A DNA stretch of 54,784 nucleotides from Shewanella marina JCM 15074 (GCF_000614975.1 NZ_BALM01000028.1:1-54784), one strand, 5' to 3'; positions 25,770 to 36,096 are shown, numbered from the stretch's first letter. Notes: generated by a model not told the origin, from the sequence alone. Numbers and translations are program-made.

Positions 25770-28700
25770 TGTGACTCCAATTCACTTGTTTGGCATTAAC
25801 ACGCTCAATGATGAGTTTTAAATTATTACGGGCAGTAATGTGCTCATCTTTGGTGAGCGGTATCTCTTGGTTTTCAGCATCCTTAGCTGCGTAATAGCTG
25901 ATATACCTCTCTTGTTTAGCCATACCCACCGTTATACGTTGGTATTGAATATAGTGAAACCGCGTCATGTTTCTGCAAAGAAATTTTGAATGTTTATCAA
26001 AAATTTTAAAGAACTCATCTTCTTCGTTATCAAACTTATTGACAAAATCCCTTAACTTCAACCAATTCTCGGTAAAGATTTGCCACTGCTGGGTGGCTCC
26101 CGGAATAGTTTCTATATCAGTGCCCATTTTCATCAAGGTTTTTTCAAATTGACGGCATTTTTGCGCCGCTAATGGATCCTTATCACTGCTAGGCGCGATC
26201 CAACCCATCATCAGTAATATTGCATTCATCTGTAATTGATTATCTGCCAATACAAGATCACTGGCTTTTTTCAACTCATCTCTAGCATCATTACTATAAA
26301 TGGATTTAGCGTAATTGAGCGCATAATCTGTAGTAACATCCACGGATTGCTCTTGAATTAAACACAAAAACAAATTCCCTAGTGTTTCAGGTGGCATGGT
26401 GGTCACCCATGCTTTCATCACTTGCTCTTTTTCTGTATCAGTAATACGCCTCGCCAAAAACGGCGCATATTTTTCTGACAACACCTCTTTTTTGTACTCA
26501 GATAAACTCACCAATGGGAACAATAATACTTCTCCTAGGGTTAGGCCTAACGACACTGCCACCAACAATAGATCGTTCAGCATCATGAAGTCTTGGTTAA
26601 CCCCGTTTTTATCGACATCTCCGAATATGGCTAAACGCTTAAATCCCGATTGTTGCAATATGCCTAATAGGCACCCTATAAATCGATCCGCATTAGTATG
26701 ATGTAATTTAATACCGACTTTACCACTGCAACCTGGGCCCAATACGGCTCTGGCTGCTGTTACAATCACAATAAAGCCCGCTTGAAAGGTCACCCTAAAT
26801 TCAGCGCCAAATCCCGCCCCATAACTGGCAGAAAACTCACCACTGAGACTGCCAAGCAATAATAAATCCGTTATTGGGTTATCATTTTTACTTATTGGGG
26901 CTTGGCCCTTTTGTGAGCCTTCTTGCGTGTCACCTTGCTTAGCTTCTTGCTCGTTTTGGGCCAAGGTCACTTGCGGGGTTTGCCAATAGACACTGGAAGA
27001 TAGCACCCCACCAGCTTCAACCCCTGCAAACACATCAATGGCCGCTTTAGCCTCAGCAGCACCTTTTATCTCTGACGTAGCACCAACCAAACGGGCTTTA
27101 GCTTGCTGGTTAGGTTGTTGATTATAATCAGCAATGGCAATACTGCTGCCTCTGATACCTAATTCGTTACCCGTATCAGCTGGCCCAAAAGCAACATTGG
27201 TACTTAACTGACAACTGGCCCCCGCCATGCCATATACTTTGCCTTTTAAATTCACACAAATATTTCCAGCATCATATTTTTTTACTTGGGTTTTATTGCT
27301 ATCAGCCTCGGTCATTTCATAAGGAATACTTAAGGCATAGCCCTTCACTTTGCGTTTAGTCGCATTGATATTGTGAGCCACAAAAGGTAACCACACCTCA
27401 AAATCCATTTGTGCACTTAAAATGGATAATTGCCCCTTAATTTCGCCGCCAACACCCACTTTAGTGGCAAAGTTATCAACTAAATTTGTTGATTGGTTCA
27501 ACATACCTGATGATTCAGAGGTAAAGCGCATAAATTGTGCGCCAGCATTAACGACATAGGCTGATTGACCATTAGGCCCTATGCCGCCTTGCCAGTGATA
27601 ATTATCTTGCCAAAAAATAGAGTCAAATTTGGCAACGGTTTTAGAAAGGTTGAACAGTTCACTCTCCACTTTTGCCAGTGAAGTTAATGTATCAGTCAGC
27701 ACTTTTTGGGGAGAAGTACCTGGTGATTCAGACGTAGACTTGATTAACTCAGCTTCAAATTTTTGAGTAATATCTTTTACATGACCAAGATTAGTCACCA
27801 AGTCGGTTGACATATACCAAGCTGGCCCTCTGATCCAGAACACCTCTCCTTCTGATAACAAGCTACACTCGACCACTTGTAAATCATGTTCACCCGCTTG
27901 ATTAATCAGTTTACCTAAGCGTTTTTCTTTAGGCTTATAGGGTGTTTCATCCCATAGCAAACTGTAACGGGGTAATTGTTCAGCTTGTTTAAGCATCATG
28001 TAATTGAGGTTCGCTTGTTTAGCCCGGGTATGTGCCTGCTGTTTTAATATTTCTATTCGCGCTAACGTGACTTGTTTAACCCAAATTAATTTATGTAAAA
28101 ACTTAGGCGCGTTATCGGCATTGTTTTTTTCTACGCCTTGTTGAGAGTATTTAGTGCCGAGCACAGATGCTAGCTCTGTTTGCAAGGTATGGAAGGTTTT
28201 ATCAATCACCTTAATTAGTGCTAAGCAGGTATAAAAACTCCAATCGGCAAAACCTTGTTCATTTAATAGGGATTCTACCGTAATCTTATTTTTTGCGTGA
28301 TCATTGCTAAAATTTTGCCCACCCCCCAATTCTTTAAACATCTGATTAACAATATTTTCATCATCATCACTATTTACAAAATCAAGTGCTTTAGGCTTAG
28401 CTCCCGTCCCCCAAAAGGTATCTGATTTTCGCCAATCGGGATATTGTTTGTTTAAACACTCAGGCCCCCAGTGAGTAGCTTCTGTGCCAATCAACTCTGC
28501 TTCAGTGAGACATTGCTCTTTAGTGACATAACCTAAACGATTAATCATCATTAATGCGTGGGCAAACAAATACCTCTTATCTCTAATTTCTCCATCCTTC
28601 GAAAAATGGATATTTTTACCAGATGCACCTTCTTTGAGCGCATCATCCCAAACATCCTTTAAGTATTTTTGATTATCTTCAACATCATCAATGGCGACTT

Positions 28701-29667
28701 CGACATCGGTTTTATAGCGCGCTTGATGCCATTTATTGACCCATTCATTAATATCCACTTGTTTAGTGCTAGTGAAATAGCGACAGTTCTCGTCATACAC
28801 AAAATAAGTACCATCATCACTTTTATGATTTTTGGCAATTTTTTCGGCCAATTTTTCTGATTTAACGATTTCATCATCTAAATGTTCAATTAATTCAGCA
28901 TGAAGCCCCATCAAGATTTTTTTCTTAGATGGGACTTTCTCTGTATCCGTTACATAATCATAAAATAGAACTGCATTATTATAAGTTCCAACACCAGGTG
29001 TAAACGAATTGCGTATTGTTTCATTTAAAATATGCCAATACTTTTCATAACGATACCAAGCATCAAGGTTAATACCTTCTTGTTCAGCTAAAGTTTTGAC
29101 AAAATCATCAGCACCGTGTTGATAAAAATCTTCTGCTTGAGATTGCAGTACTATCTTTGCCAGTAGTAAATCATGATAGCGATCGCTTTGTGTTTTAGTT
29201 AAAAATTGATCATGTGGCTTACGGGTAAATTTAGATAAAATACTTAAGTCGGATAATTTTTGTAGCGTGGCTATTTTATCGTCCTTAACATACACATCAG
29301 CCAATGTTGCCTTTTCAGCCATAATTGCTTGTTGTGTTTGCTCTGTAATGGCAAGCCACATTTTTTTGCCGGTTTTGGGGTGAGCAGGAATATACAAAAT
29401 ATCAATATAATCCACGTTATCTACCGAGCAGGTCGTTTGCAAATTGGCGCATTCAGTCGGCGCTGCAGGTAATTGCGTTCGTGTATCAATTTCAAGCTCA
29501 ATTGGATTCACTATCTCATCAGGCAGTTTTAGTTCATTGCCTTCATAAATAAGATTAATGTCTTTAATTTGATCGCTATTTAATTGCTCCAATACCTTTA
29601 TATCTAAACCGTATTTTTCAGCAATCATACTTAAACATTCACCCTTTTTAATCTTATGCGTCGTCAT
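25759..29667 (-). CDS. Large LysM-domain protein, candidate T6SS effector
   Basis: This 1302-residue protein starts with a LysM domain (residues about 2-49, HKIKKGECLSMIAEKYGL), which binds peptidoglycan. Residues 85-700 are mostly helical with no recognised enzyme motif. Residues about 800-960 are rich in Gly, Ala and Ser. Two hydrophobic stretches follow at about 961-978 and 1028-1055, then a charged helical tail. This layout would fit a membrane-disrupting or pore-forming toxin, but no catalytic or toxin domain was identified. The gene follows the DUF4123 adaptor by 1 bp and overlaps the lipoprotein gene, so it is the likely cargo of the upstream VgrG. No signal peptide is present, as expected for VgrG delivery. 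Confidence 0.7.
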   Translation of the reverse strand: MTTHKIKKGECLSMIAEKYGLDIKVLEQLNSDQIKDINLIYEGNELKLPDEIVNPIELEIDTRTQLPAAPTECANLQTTCSVDNVDYIDILYIPAHPKTGKKMWLAITEQTQQAIMAEKATLADVYVKDDKIATLQKLSDLSILSKFTRKPHDQFLTKTQSDRYHDLLLAKIVLQSQAEDFYQHGADDFVKTLAEQEGINLDAWYRYEKYWHILNETIRNSFTPGVGTYNNAVLFYDYVTDTEKVPSKKKILMGLHAELIEHLDDEIVKSEKLAEKIAKNHKSDDGTYFVYDENCRYFTSTKQVDINEWVNKWHQARYKTDVEVAIDDVEDNQKYLKDVWDDALKEGASGKNIHFSKDGEIRDKRYLFAHALMMINRLGYVTKEQCLTEAELIGTEATHWGPECLNKQYPDWRKSDTFWGTGAKPKALDFVNSDDDENIVNQMFKELGGGQNFSNDHAKNKITVESLLNEQGFADWSFYTCLALIKVIDKTFHTLQTELASVLGTKYSQQGVEKNNADNAPKFLHKLIWVKQVTLARIEILKQQAHTRAKQANLNYMMLKQAEQLPRYSLLWDETPYKPKEKRLGKLINQAGEHDLQVVECSLLSEGEVFWIRGPAWYMSTDLVTNLGHVKDITQKFEAELIKSTSESPGTSPQKVLTDTLTSLAKVESELFNLSKTVAKFDSIFWQDNYHWQGGIGPNGQSAYVVNAGAQFMRFTSESSGMLNQSTNLVDNFATKVGVGGEIKGQLSILSAQMDFEVWLPFVAHNINATKRKVKGYALSIPYEMTEADSNKTQVKKYDAGNICVNLKGKVYGMAGASCQLSTNVAFGPADTGNELGIRGSSIAIADYNQQPNQQAKARLVGATSEIKGAAEAKAAIDVFAGVEAGGVLSSSVYWQTPQVTLAQNEQEAKQGDTQEGSQKGQAPISKNDNPITDLLLLGSLSGEFSASYGAGFGAEFRVTFQAGFIVIVTAARAVLGPGCSGKVGIKLHHTNADRFIGCLLGILQQSGFKRLAIFGDVDKNGVNQDFMMLNDLLLVAVSLGLTLGEVLLFPLVSLSEYKKEVLSEKYAPFLARRITDTEKEQVMKAWVTTMPPETLGNLFLCLIQEQSVDVTTDYALNYAKSIYSNDARDELKKASDLVLADNQLQMNAILLMMGWIAPSSDKDPLAAQKCRQFEKTLMKMGTDIETIPGATQQWQIFTENWLKLRDFVNKFDNEEDEFFKIFDKHSKFLCRNMTRFHYIQYQRITVGMAKQERYISYYAAKDAENQEIPLTKDEHITARNNLKLIIERVNAKQVNWSHNDQ

Positions 29668-29668
29668 A

Positions 29669-30223
29669 TTAACTCCATGCTAAAAAAATAGGTGATATAA
29701 GGTGGTATTGATTAGTGTCAATTGGTGAGCTCAGCCGTGTTAATGATTGAGCTTGTAATTGTTTATCGCCCCAAATTAATACTGATGCAGGGCCTAAAAT
29801 GGTTTGAATATCTTCATCTAGCAGTTGAGTCGCGGTTTGTTGCCAAATCACATTGGTGTAATAACGGAACAGCATCTTTTTACCGTTAATATTGACCGAT
29901 AATAATTGCTGTAAATGATGAATTAAGGATGATTGATCTTGAGCTGCGACGACAAAGGCCACAGAACTGCTAGCAAAATCGGGTAAGTATAGCCATGCAT
30001 TAAGTGCTGCCTCATCTGCCTTTATTTTGACCATTAACGGACTTTGATCTAGTAAATGTTCGAACTCACTGTTCGTAAATAACGACTTAGACTCGATGAT
30101 GGTTAACACCTCATTTAACTCAATAAAGGCATCAGGTATGCGCACTGTATCGACAATCAGCCAATAATCAAATTGTGCTGGGGCAAACTCATCTAAAATT
30201 GACTGAATTTGTGCAGCACTCAT
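29669..30223 (-). CDS. DUF4123 effector adaptor (T6SS chaperone)
   Basis: This 184-residue protein carries the DUF4123 fold with the conserved FDYWLIVDTVRIPDAF start. DUF4123 proteins load a specific effector on a cognate VgrG and are not secreted. It overlaps the vgrG stop by ATGA and ends 1 bp before the LysM gene. Gene order vgrG, adaptor, effector is the standard sign that these three act together. Confidence 0.85.
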   Translation of the reverse strand: MSAAQIQSILDEFAPAQFDYWLIVDTVRIPDAFIELNEVLTIIESKSLFTNSEFEHLLDQSPLMVKIKADEAALNAWLYLPDFASSSVAFVVAAQDQSSLIHHLQQLLSVNINGKKMLFRYYTNVIWQQTATQLLDEDIQTILGPASVLIWGDKQLQAQSLTRLSSPIDTNQYHLISPIFLAWS

Positions 30224-32292
30224 TCGCTTTTCCCTCTACACGGACAATCAGCTAATGGGCAGCTACCATCGGTTTGTTTTTGACATAATTGCACTAGCGG
30301 TATGTTTGCCACCGCCAACATCTGCATGGTTGCGGGTGCGAGTTGTAACGGTAATGGATTGGAGATTTCAGGCTGCAATATATTAAAAGGCAAAGCGGGA
30401 TTATTACCGCCATACTCACTGCCCTGACTGGCACTCCCCCCTGAATTAATATTGACTATAGCGCCAGATAGATGCACGCCAGCAGGGTCAACTTTGGCAA
30501 AGCTACTGCCTGCTTTTAAGGTCAGCTCAGCCCCTGCTTCAATGACAATTTTACTGCCCGCTTTTAAATGAATTTCACTACCTGCTTGCACCATGGCTGA
30601 TTGTTGCTTTAAATGCTGTTTAGCCTCAGTGACTTGTGATTTATCTGCTTTAATATGTTCACGGCTGTCTTTATCGATCGTGGCATAGTCATTGACTTTT
30701 ATTTCACTAAACTGATGTTGTTCAACTTCAAGATGTTTATCATTCAATATTTGATCGGCGCGATCATGTTGTACCAGCAAATTGAGATCTTTTTGCGCAT
30801 GTAAGTATATTTGCTCTTGCCCTGCTTGATCTTCAAAACTTAATTCATTAAAACCTTGGCCTTGGTGGGTCTCACTACAAATTACAGTGCGAGTTTTATT
30901 ATCTGGTAATGAATACGGACTGTTATTGACGGCGTGATAGGTTCGGCCGGTAATAATGGGCTGATCGGGGTCCCCCTCTAAAAAACTAACAATCACTTCA
31001 TGACCAATCCGTGGCAATGCTAGCATGCCATATTGGCCACCCGCCCAATCATGACTGACTCGCAGCCAACAGCTGGATTTATCATCACTGTTACCATAAC
31101 GATCCCACGGGAACTGTACTTTTACACGACCATATTCATCACAAAATATCTCCTCACCTTGAGGGCCCACTACGGTCGCAATTTGCGGGCCGTGTACTCT
31201 TGGTTTGGCATTTGGTTGTGGTCGCCATTGTCTATGTGCAGGTAGCAAGGTCAATGTATTATTGTAGGTAGTTGCACCTTCCCCACCTTCCTCTTCTAAT
31301 GACTGAGGTTGCTTGCCTTCACATTGAAAATACGCAATAAACCAATCTCGATTAAGATGATCTTGGTTATGGTCAATCAGATCAAATAACGAAGCAGCTT
31401 GTATACCTATAATGTTTGAATTAGCGGTGGCGACAATAGAGTCTCGACGTAAATACTCGAGTCTTGCTTGGCTAATGGCTTTGCCAGCATCATCATCTTT
31501 GTATCGACCCGGGGCATCAAAATGCTCATAATCACCCGCTTGATAAGCTATCTCACCGCCTTGTTTGTGACTTAAAAAACTATATTGCGGCTTTTTAAAG
31601 CTGTAATCTTTTAAGCTGACATTTGACGGCGCAATTTGAGTGTGTAGCTGTAAATGTTGAATATAAGGTTCACTGCTTACGCCACCTGAGGTTGCATTGT
31701 AAGGATAGGGAATTGGCTGCTTTGTTAAGGTTTGGCTGTCATCACTAAATACGATGGTATGCTTGTTTTGCTCATAGATAAAAGCGTAAAAAATGCCTTC
31801 TTCTGCGGCTAAGCGTTCAATAAATTCCAGATCGGTTTCTCGATATTGCACACAGTATTCACGTTTAGATAAACTGCGAGACAATGAAAAACCATAATCA
31901 TCAATTTGCATCTCTTGCAAAATAATACTAATGATATCTGCAACCGATTGCTGCTGAAAAATACGGCTATTATGGCGCAGTGCTAATCTTGCAGCGGCGG
32001 GTACAAGTGTTAATTGGTAACGAGTAAAATGGTGACCACTATCGCCTTTGGTAAATTGACTAACAATGCCACTCACTTGATGCTGCAACTCACCATCTTG
32101 ATAAATCGCTAAACAAGCATGTCTATCAACTGTTTGCTGCGCATTAATTGTCTCATCTCGACTGGCAAGATTGATTTGATATTTATATAAGCTTGATAAA
32201 CCTTCATCACCAGTAAAATCAATCAGGACAAGTTTATCAGCAGTTAAGCCATCTATTGTTAGCGTAAATTGTAATCCACTTGGGCTATCCAT
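30220..32292 (-). CDS. vgrG: VgrG type VI secretion spike protein
   Basis: This 690-residue protein forms the trimeric spike of a type VI secretion tip. The N-terminal gp27/gp44-like part spans about residues 1-350. The gp5-like OB fold follows with DEYGRVKVQFPWDRYG and GMLALPRIGHEVIVSFLEGD. A beta-helical region with repeated short units spans about residues 500-620. The final 30 residues are Cys-rich (CQKQTDGSCPLADCPC), an unusual tail that may bind metal or the adaptor. No tube, sheath or baseplate genes are in the window, so this is an orphan vgrG island that relies on a T6SS encoded elsewhere. GAAGAG precedes the ATG. Confidence 0.95.
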   Translation of the reverse strand: MDSPSGLQFTLTIDGLTADKLVLIDFTGDEGLSSLYKYQINLASRDETINAQQTVDRHACLAIYQDGELQHQVSGIVSQFTKGDSGHHFTRYQLTLVPAAARLALRHNSRIFQQQSVADIISIILQEMQIDDYGFSLSRSLSKREYCVQYRETDLEFIERLAAEEGIFYAFIYEQNKHTIVFSDDSQTLTKQPIPYPYNATSGGVSSEPYIQHLQLHTQIAPSNVSLKDYSFKKPQYSFLSHKQGGEIAYQAGDYEHFDAPGRYKDDDAGKAISQARLEYLRRDSIVATANSNIIGIQAASLFDLIDHNQDHLNRDWFIAYFQCEGKQPQSLEEEGGEGATTYNNTLTLLPAHRQWRPQPNAKPRVHGPQIATVVGPQGEEIFCDEYGRVKVQFPWDRYGNSDDKSSCWLRVSHDWAGGQYGMLALPRIGHEVIVSFLEGDPDQPIITGRTYHAVNNSPYSLPDNKTRTVICSETHQGQGFNELSFEDQAGQEQIYLHAQKDLNLLVQHDRADQILNDKHLEVEQHQFSEIKVNDYATIDKDSREHIKADKSQVTEAKQHLKQQSAMVQAGSEIHLKAGSKIVIEAGAELTLKAGSSFAKVDPAGVHLSGAIVNINSGGSASQGSEYGGNNPALPFNILQPEISNPLPLQLAPATMQMLAVANIPLVQLCQKQTDGSCPLADCPCRGKSE

Positions 32293-32461
32293 AGTCGCTC
32301 TTCATTATCGTTATTTATATCCATTGAGCTTTATTGTTCAAACTCAGAAAGCATTACTTTCAATTAGTTATTCAATTTTCAAGCCATAGCTATTAATTTG
32401 ATAAATAAGAAGTTTTATTGATAGTTTTGTTTTACAGGCAATATATCGCCTAATCTTGGGC

Positions 32462-32502
32462 AAAAAATTGCCCGCTAAGCAACAAATTGCTCGGCGGGCA
32501 AT
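32462..32502 (-). terminator. Terminator of the M20 amidohydrolase gene
   Basis: On the minus strand the nine-pair stem ATTGCCCGC/GCGGGCAAT runs into TTTTT. Its loop holds an inner hairpin AGCAA/TTGCT. It follows the amidohydrolase stop by about 17 bp. Confidence 0.85.
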
Positions 32503-32518
32503 CACTCATACATAATCA

Positions 32519-33822
32519 TTATTGATTATCGGTCATATAATCTATACTCAGTTGTGATAATAATTTAACCCCCACATCGAGGGCTGCTTCATCTGCAAAA
32601 AACTGGGGGGAATGGTTGCTTGGCGCCGTTTTAGCGTCAACATCTACTGGTGTTACCCCTAAAAAGACAAATAACCCTGGGGTTTCGAGTGCGTAATATG
32701 AAAAATCCTCAGCACCTGTAATCAAGTCGGTGCGTATCACTCGCTGTTTACCTACCACTTTTTCTAACGTTGGTAACATTTGCTCTGTTAATTCAAGATC
32801 ATTAATGGTCACAGGGTAACCATGTTTGATCGTAACATCGGCTGTCGCACCCGCTGAATCTGCAACGGTTTTAGCGGTATGCACTAAACGCTTTTTAATA
32901 TCTGCACGCATCTGTTGATCAAAGGTCCGAATAGTACCAATTAATTCGACTTGATCTGGGATAATATTACTGCGAATACCCCCATTGATGGCACCAAATG
33001 AAATCACTGATGGCGCTTTAGTTACATTCACTTGCCTTGAGCTATCGTTTGTGTCGCCATAATAATTTGTGCGGCGGTCACTATCGGATCAACACCATTC
33101 CAAGGCCGTGAACCATGGGTTTGGCGACCATTAACCTTAATGGTGAACGAGTCTTCACTGGCCATTAACGGTCCTTCGCGATATCCAATAACTCCCATTG
33201 GCATAGACGAGGTTACATGTAAACCAAATACCGCATCAGGTTTTCTATCAGCAAAAATGCCTTCTGCTAACATGAGTTTAGCCCCGCCTTCTTCACCTTC
33301 TGGTGCGCCCTCTTCGGCTGGTTGGAAGATAAACATCACATCGCCATGTAATTGTGCTTTTATTTTACTCAAGGATTCAGCAACGCCCATTAATATCGCC
33401 ACATGATTATCATGCCCACAGGCATGCATCACACCCACTTGTTGACCTCTATATTGCGCCTTTACCGTGGACTTAAAAGGTAAATCATTATCTTCAGTCA
33501 CGGGCAGAGCATCCATGTCAGCTCGCAATGCCACTAATGGCCCCGCATGTCCTCCTTTTAACACTGCGATAATCCCTGTATGAGCAATATTAGTTTTGAC
33601 TTCTAGTCCCAATGATTTTAAATGTTTGATGATATAAGCTGCCGTTTTAAATTCACGATTACTTAATTCGGGATACTGGTGAAGATGACGCCGCCACTCA
33701 ATGACTTTATGACTGACGGCTTGATTGGCGTTATCAAGCGCTGGTTGAACTGGATTAGCATAGCTATTGACGCTAAACAATAAACACGTCACCAGCATAA
33801 ATCCATGATATTTATTGCGCAT
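32519..33822 (-). pseudogene. Secreted M20 amidohydrolase, single-base frameshift
   Basis: The protein is an M20D-type metal-dependent amidohydrolase, a family that removes acyl groups from N-acyl amino acids. A signal peptide (about residues 1-22) precedes the catalytic domain with metal-binding motifs MHACGHDNHVA and QPAEEG. The first frame reads ATQTIAQGK and stops. The second starts with VNVTKAPSVISFGAINGG. One base restored beside 33041 gives SRQVNVTKAPSVISFGA, the expected junction, and a 434-residue product of normal length. The ATG at 33822 follows AGGGAGA. The gene lies 26 bp after the stop of the peptidase-like gene in the same direction. Confidence 0.87.
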
Positions 33823-33848
33823 TGTAATCTCCCTAATTATTGTTATTC

Positions 33849-35096
33849 CTATTCTTTACCTAAATCAGTAGTTAAAGCTTGGTACTGTCCGTCCCTAATC
33901 CAGCGATTAAATTTAGCTTGTAACTCTGCCAATCCTCCGGGATATTGGTTAACAATATCAATAGTTTGGTTATCCAAGCAGCGTTGTTTTTGGAGGTGGA
34001 TCATCAAGCGTTTAATCAAAAGTTGTCCACCGCGATGAGACATCAAAAAATGCACAAAAGCATGTGACTTTAATTTAAGCTGCTGATTTTGTAGAACTTG
34101 CCAGTCAGTAATTTGTGCTTGAATTAACCAAGCAACATCTACTTTTTGATCAATAAATAACTGTTGCCACTGCAATGGCATGATGACTATGGCATCATCA
34201 GATAGCTGAAGTCCGCTAATTAGCCGTGCCATGCCTTCATTGAGCCAAACCGGGGTTGTTGCAAAAGCACTAGCGTTAATGAGATGAATTAATTGGTGTT
34301 TAATTTGTTGTAAGGTTTGCTCATGATTCAGCGGTGCCACGTAAATTGTTAATTGTGCAGGATCATAATAACTTTCACTAATCGCTAATCCATGCTGACT
34401 TATTGTGTTTGCCGCTTGTTCAAATTCAGATAGCGGCTCAAATAATTTGATCTTAAATCTTATAGGCGCTAACTGCTTAATGGGTAAATATTGTCGATAG
34501 AGCTGGTCAATTGCATCAACCTCTGCGCTTATTGTTTTGTCCAATAATGGCATCTTGTCAGTCGGTAGACCCATTATTTGATAACTCAATTGATAGGGCT
34601 GTGGCGATTGAATATTGTCATCAATAGACCGTTGAGCTGACTGATAAGTGATTGGCTCATCACTGTATTGATTATTACCCTGTTTATTTTGCGATTGATA
34701 AACATTTTGCGTGGCTTGATAAATAGCCTGCTGCTTTTTAAAACAAACATTGCTATCTCCCCCCATTAAATAGGCACAATTTGGTGCCGTTAATTTAGTC
34801 TTTAGTAGTTGTTTATTTATCGCAACATGGGGAGTAACGTAATTACTAATATAAGTCCGATACTGCTGGCACAAATGCTCAGTTTTTTCTGAAATATGAA
34901 CTTGTAAGCAGGTTTGTTGGTAATGTGAGTGTACCGCGTGTTTTAAATTAATACGGCCAACATAATCAAGATTCAACCAACGCTCATTGATAAAAAGTAA
35001 TATCAATAACGATGCGATGGAAAATATAATAATACTAATAAACCGTATCAGTTTAACCAAATTAGTATCCTTTAAATTAAATAGCTGTACCTCCAC
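33849..35096 (-). CDS. Membrane-anchored metallopeptidase-like protein with HQxxH
   Basis: This 415-residue protein has one N-terminal membrane anchor (about residues 17-37), a variable middle region rich in Gln and Tyr, and a C-terminal gluzincin-like domain. The block HQLIHLINASAF followed by TPVWLNEGMARL matches the layout HExxH and WxxEG of MA-clan metallopeptidases (peptidase_MA-like). The catalytic Glu of HExxH is Gln here, so the protein may be inactive or a binding relative. The second Glu in NEGMARL is kept. It is cotranscribed with the M20 amidohydrolase judging from the 26-bp gap. Function unknown. Confidence 0.6.
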   Translation of the reverse strand: MEVQLFNLKDTNLVKLIRFISIIIFSIASLLILLFINERWLNLDYVGRINLKHAVHSHYQQTCLQVHISEKTEHLCQQYRTYISNYVTPHVAINKQLLKTKLTAPNCAYLMGGDSNVCFKKQQAIYQATQNVYQSQNKQGNNQYSDEPITYQSAQRSIDDNIQSPQPYQLSYQIMGLPTDKMPLLDKTISAEVDAIDQLYRQYLPIKQLAPIRFKIKLFEPLSEFEQAANTISQHGLAISESYYDPAQLTIYVAPLNHEQTLQQIKHQLIHLINASAFATTPVWLNEGMARLISGLQLSDDAIVIMPLQWQQLFIDQKVDVAWLIQAQITDWQVLQNQQLKLKSHAFVHFLMSHRGGQLLIKRLMIHLQKQRCLDNQTIDIVNQYPGGLAELQAKFNRWIRDGQYQALTTDLGKE

Positions 35097-35133
35097 TTTG
35101 AAATATTCAGATAAGACTTGTCAATTTTTGCAC

Positions 35134-35163
35134 AAAAAAAAGCCCAAAGTAGCACTTTGGGCT
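35134..35163 (-). terminator. Terminator of the Tim44-like gene
   Basis: On the minus strand the perfect stem AGCCCAAAGT/ACTTTGGGCT with a three-base loop is followed by eight Ts, about 20 bp after the stop. Confidence 0.9.
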
Positions 35164-35181
35164 TTAATTGATTTGGATAAG

Positions 35182-36051
35182 TTAGTTTTGAATACCAACA
35201 ATCAACCATGGTGAATTAGGACGGGTTAAATCACGTTCTAAATGCCAAATATCAGTAATGTTTTGTTCTGGCTCATTCGCATTGTCACGGTAACGGCCTG
35301 TGAACTTAACACTGATTTCGCCTAAACGAGGGCTATGGTCAATACGCACAACCTCAGCATTAACAAACAATACTTCAGTATGTAATTGTGCAGGCTCTTG
35401 CTGACGTTCTTGTTGTAATTCATTTAAAATTGCAGGTGAAACATATTCTGCAATCTTAGTTAAATCATTTTGGTTCCAAGCATTCTGAATCGCAACATAG
35501 TGGTCACGGGCACGAGCTGCAAAACCATTAACATCAAAACCTGCTGGTACGTTAAATGGTACATCACTTACGCTACCATTATATTGATTTTGAGCTTGAT
35601 AGTTCATTGGCTGCGGCGCAGGTTGTTGATACGCTTGACGTGGAGCATTACCAGCATAGGCTTCTCGGTGACCTGTTGGCGTCGCTTTCTGGCGGCGCAA
35701 CATCTTAAATAGCTTAAAGCCAATAAATGCTAAAATGGCAATGAGTAAGATATCCATAAACTGAATACCTTCAAATGCGCCGCTACCAAATAGTGCAGCT
35801 AACATACCACCTGCTAATAAACCACCTAACAAACCACCCATAAAGCCTTTTTTAGCATTACTGGCTGGTGCAGCTTTAGTTGGTTGCTGTTTTTGTAGGT
35901 TATTAGTTTGCTGTGGTTGTTGACGTGGTGCGGGTGCGGTCTTATAACTTTTACCAAATGATTTACCACCACCAAACCTTTTTGCTTCAGCGTGCGGTGC
36001 CACTAAGGTAAAGGCAAGAATGACAGTAAACAGGGTTAAAAACTTCTTCAT
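35182..36051 (-). CDS. Tim44-like domain protein
   Basis: This 289-residue protein has a signal peptide (about residues 1-23, ending near AEA), a Gln/Pro-rich linker, a Gly-rich membrane region GFMGGLLGGLLAGGMLAALF followed by a further hydrophobic helix, and a C-terminal Tim44-like domain (about residues 155-289). Proteobacterial proteins of this type are common in Shewanella and related genera, but their job in the envelope is not settled. It stands alone between the peptidase-like gene and the aminotransferase gene, with its own terminator. Confidence 0.8.
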   Translation of the reverse strand: MKKFLTLFTVILAFTLVAPHAEAKRFGGGKSFGKSYKTAPAPRQQPQQTNNLQKQQPTKAAPASNAKKGFMGGLLGGLLAGGMLAALFGSGAFEGIQFMDILLIAILAFIGFKLFKMLRRQKATPTGHREAYAGNAPRQAYQQPAPQPMNYQAQNQYNGSVSDVPFNVPAGFDVNGFAARARDHYVAIQNAWNQNDLTKIAEYVSPAILNELQQERQQEPAQLHTEVLFVNAEVVRIDHSPRLGEISVKFTGRYRDNANEPEQNITDIWHLERDLTRPNSPWLIVGIQN

Positions 36052-36096
36052 GTTAATCCTGAATGAAAATTGACAACTTAGGTTGAGATTGCATCC

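Noticed and set aside
25759..29667. Assigning the LysM protein to a named effector such as VasX or a Tme-type toxin
   Set aside because: The layout is suggestive of a membrane-acting toxin, but no diagnostic motif of a named family could be seen.
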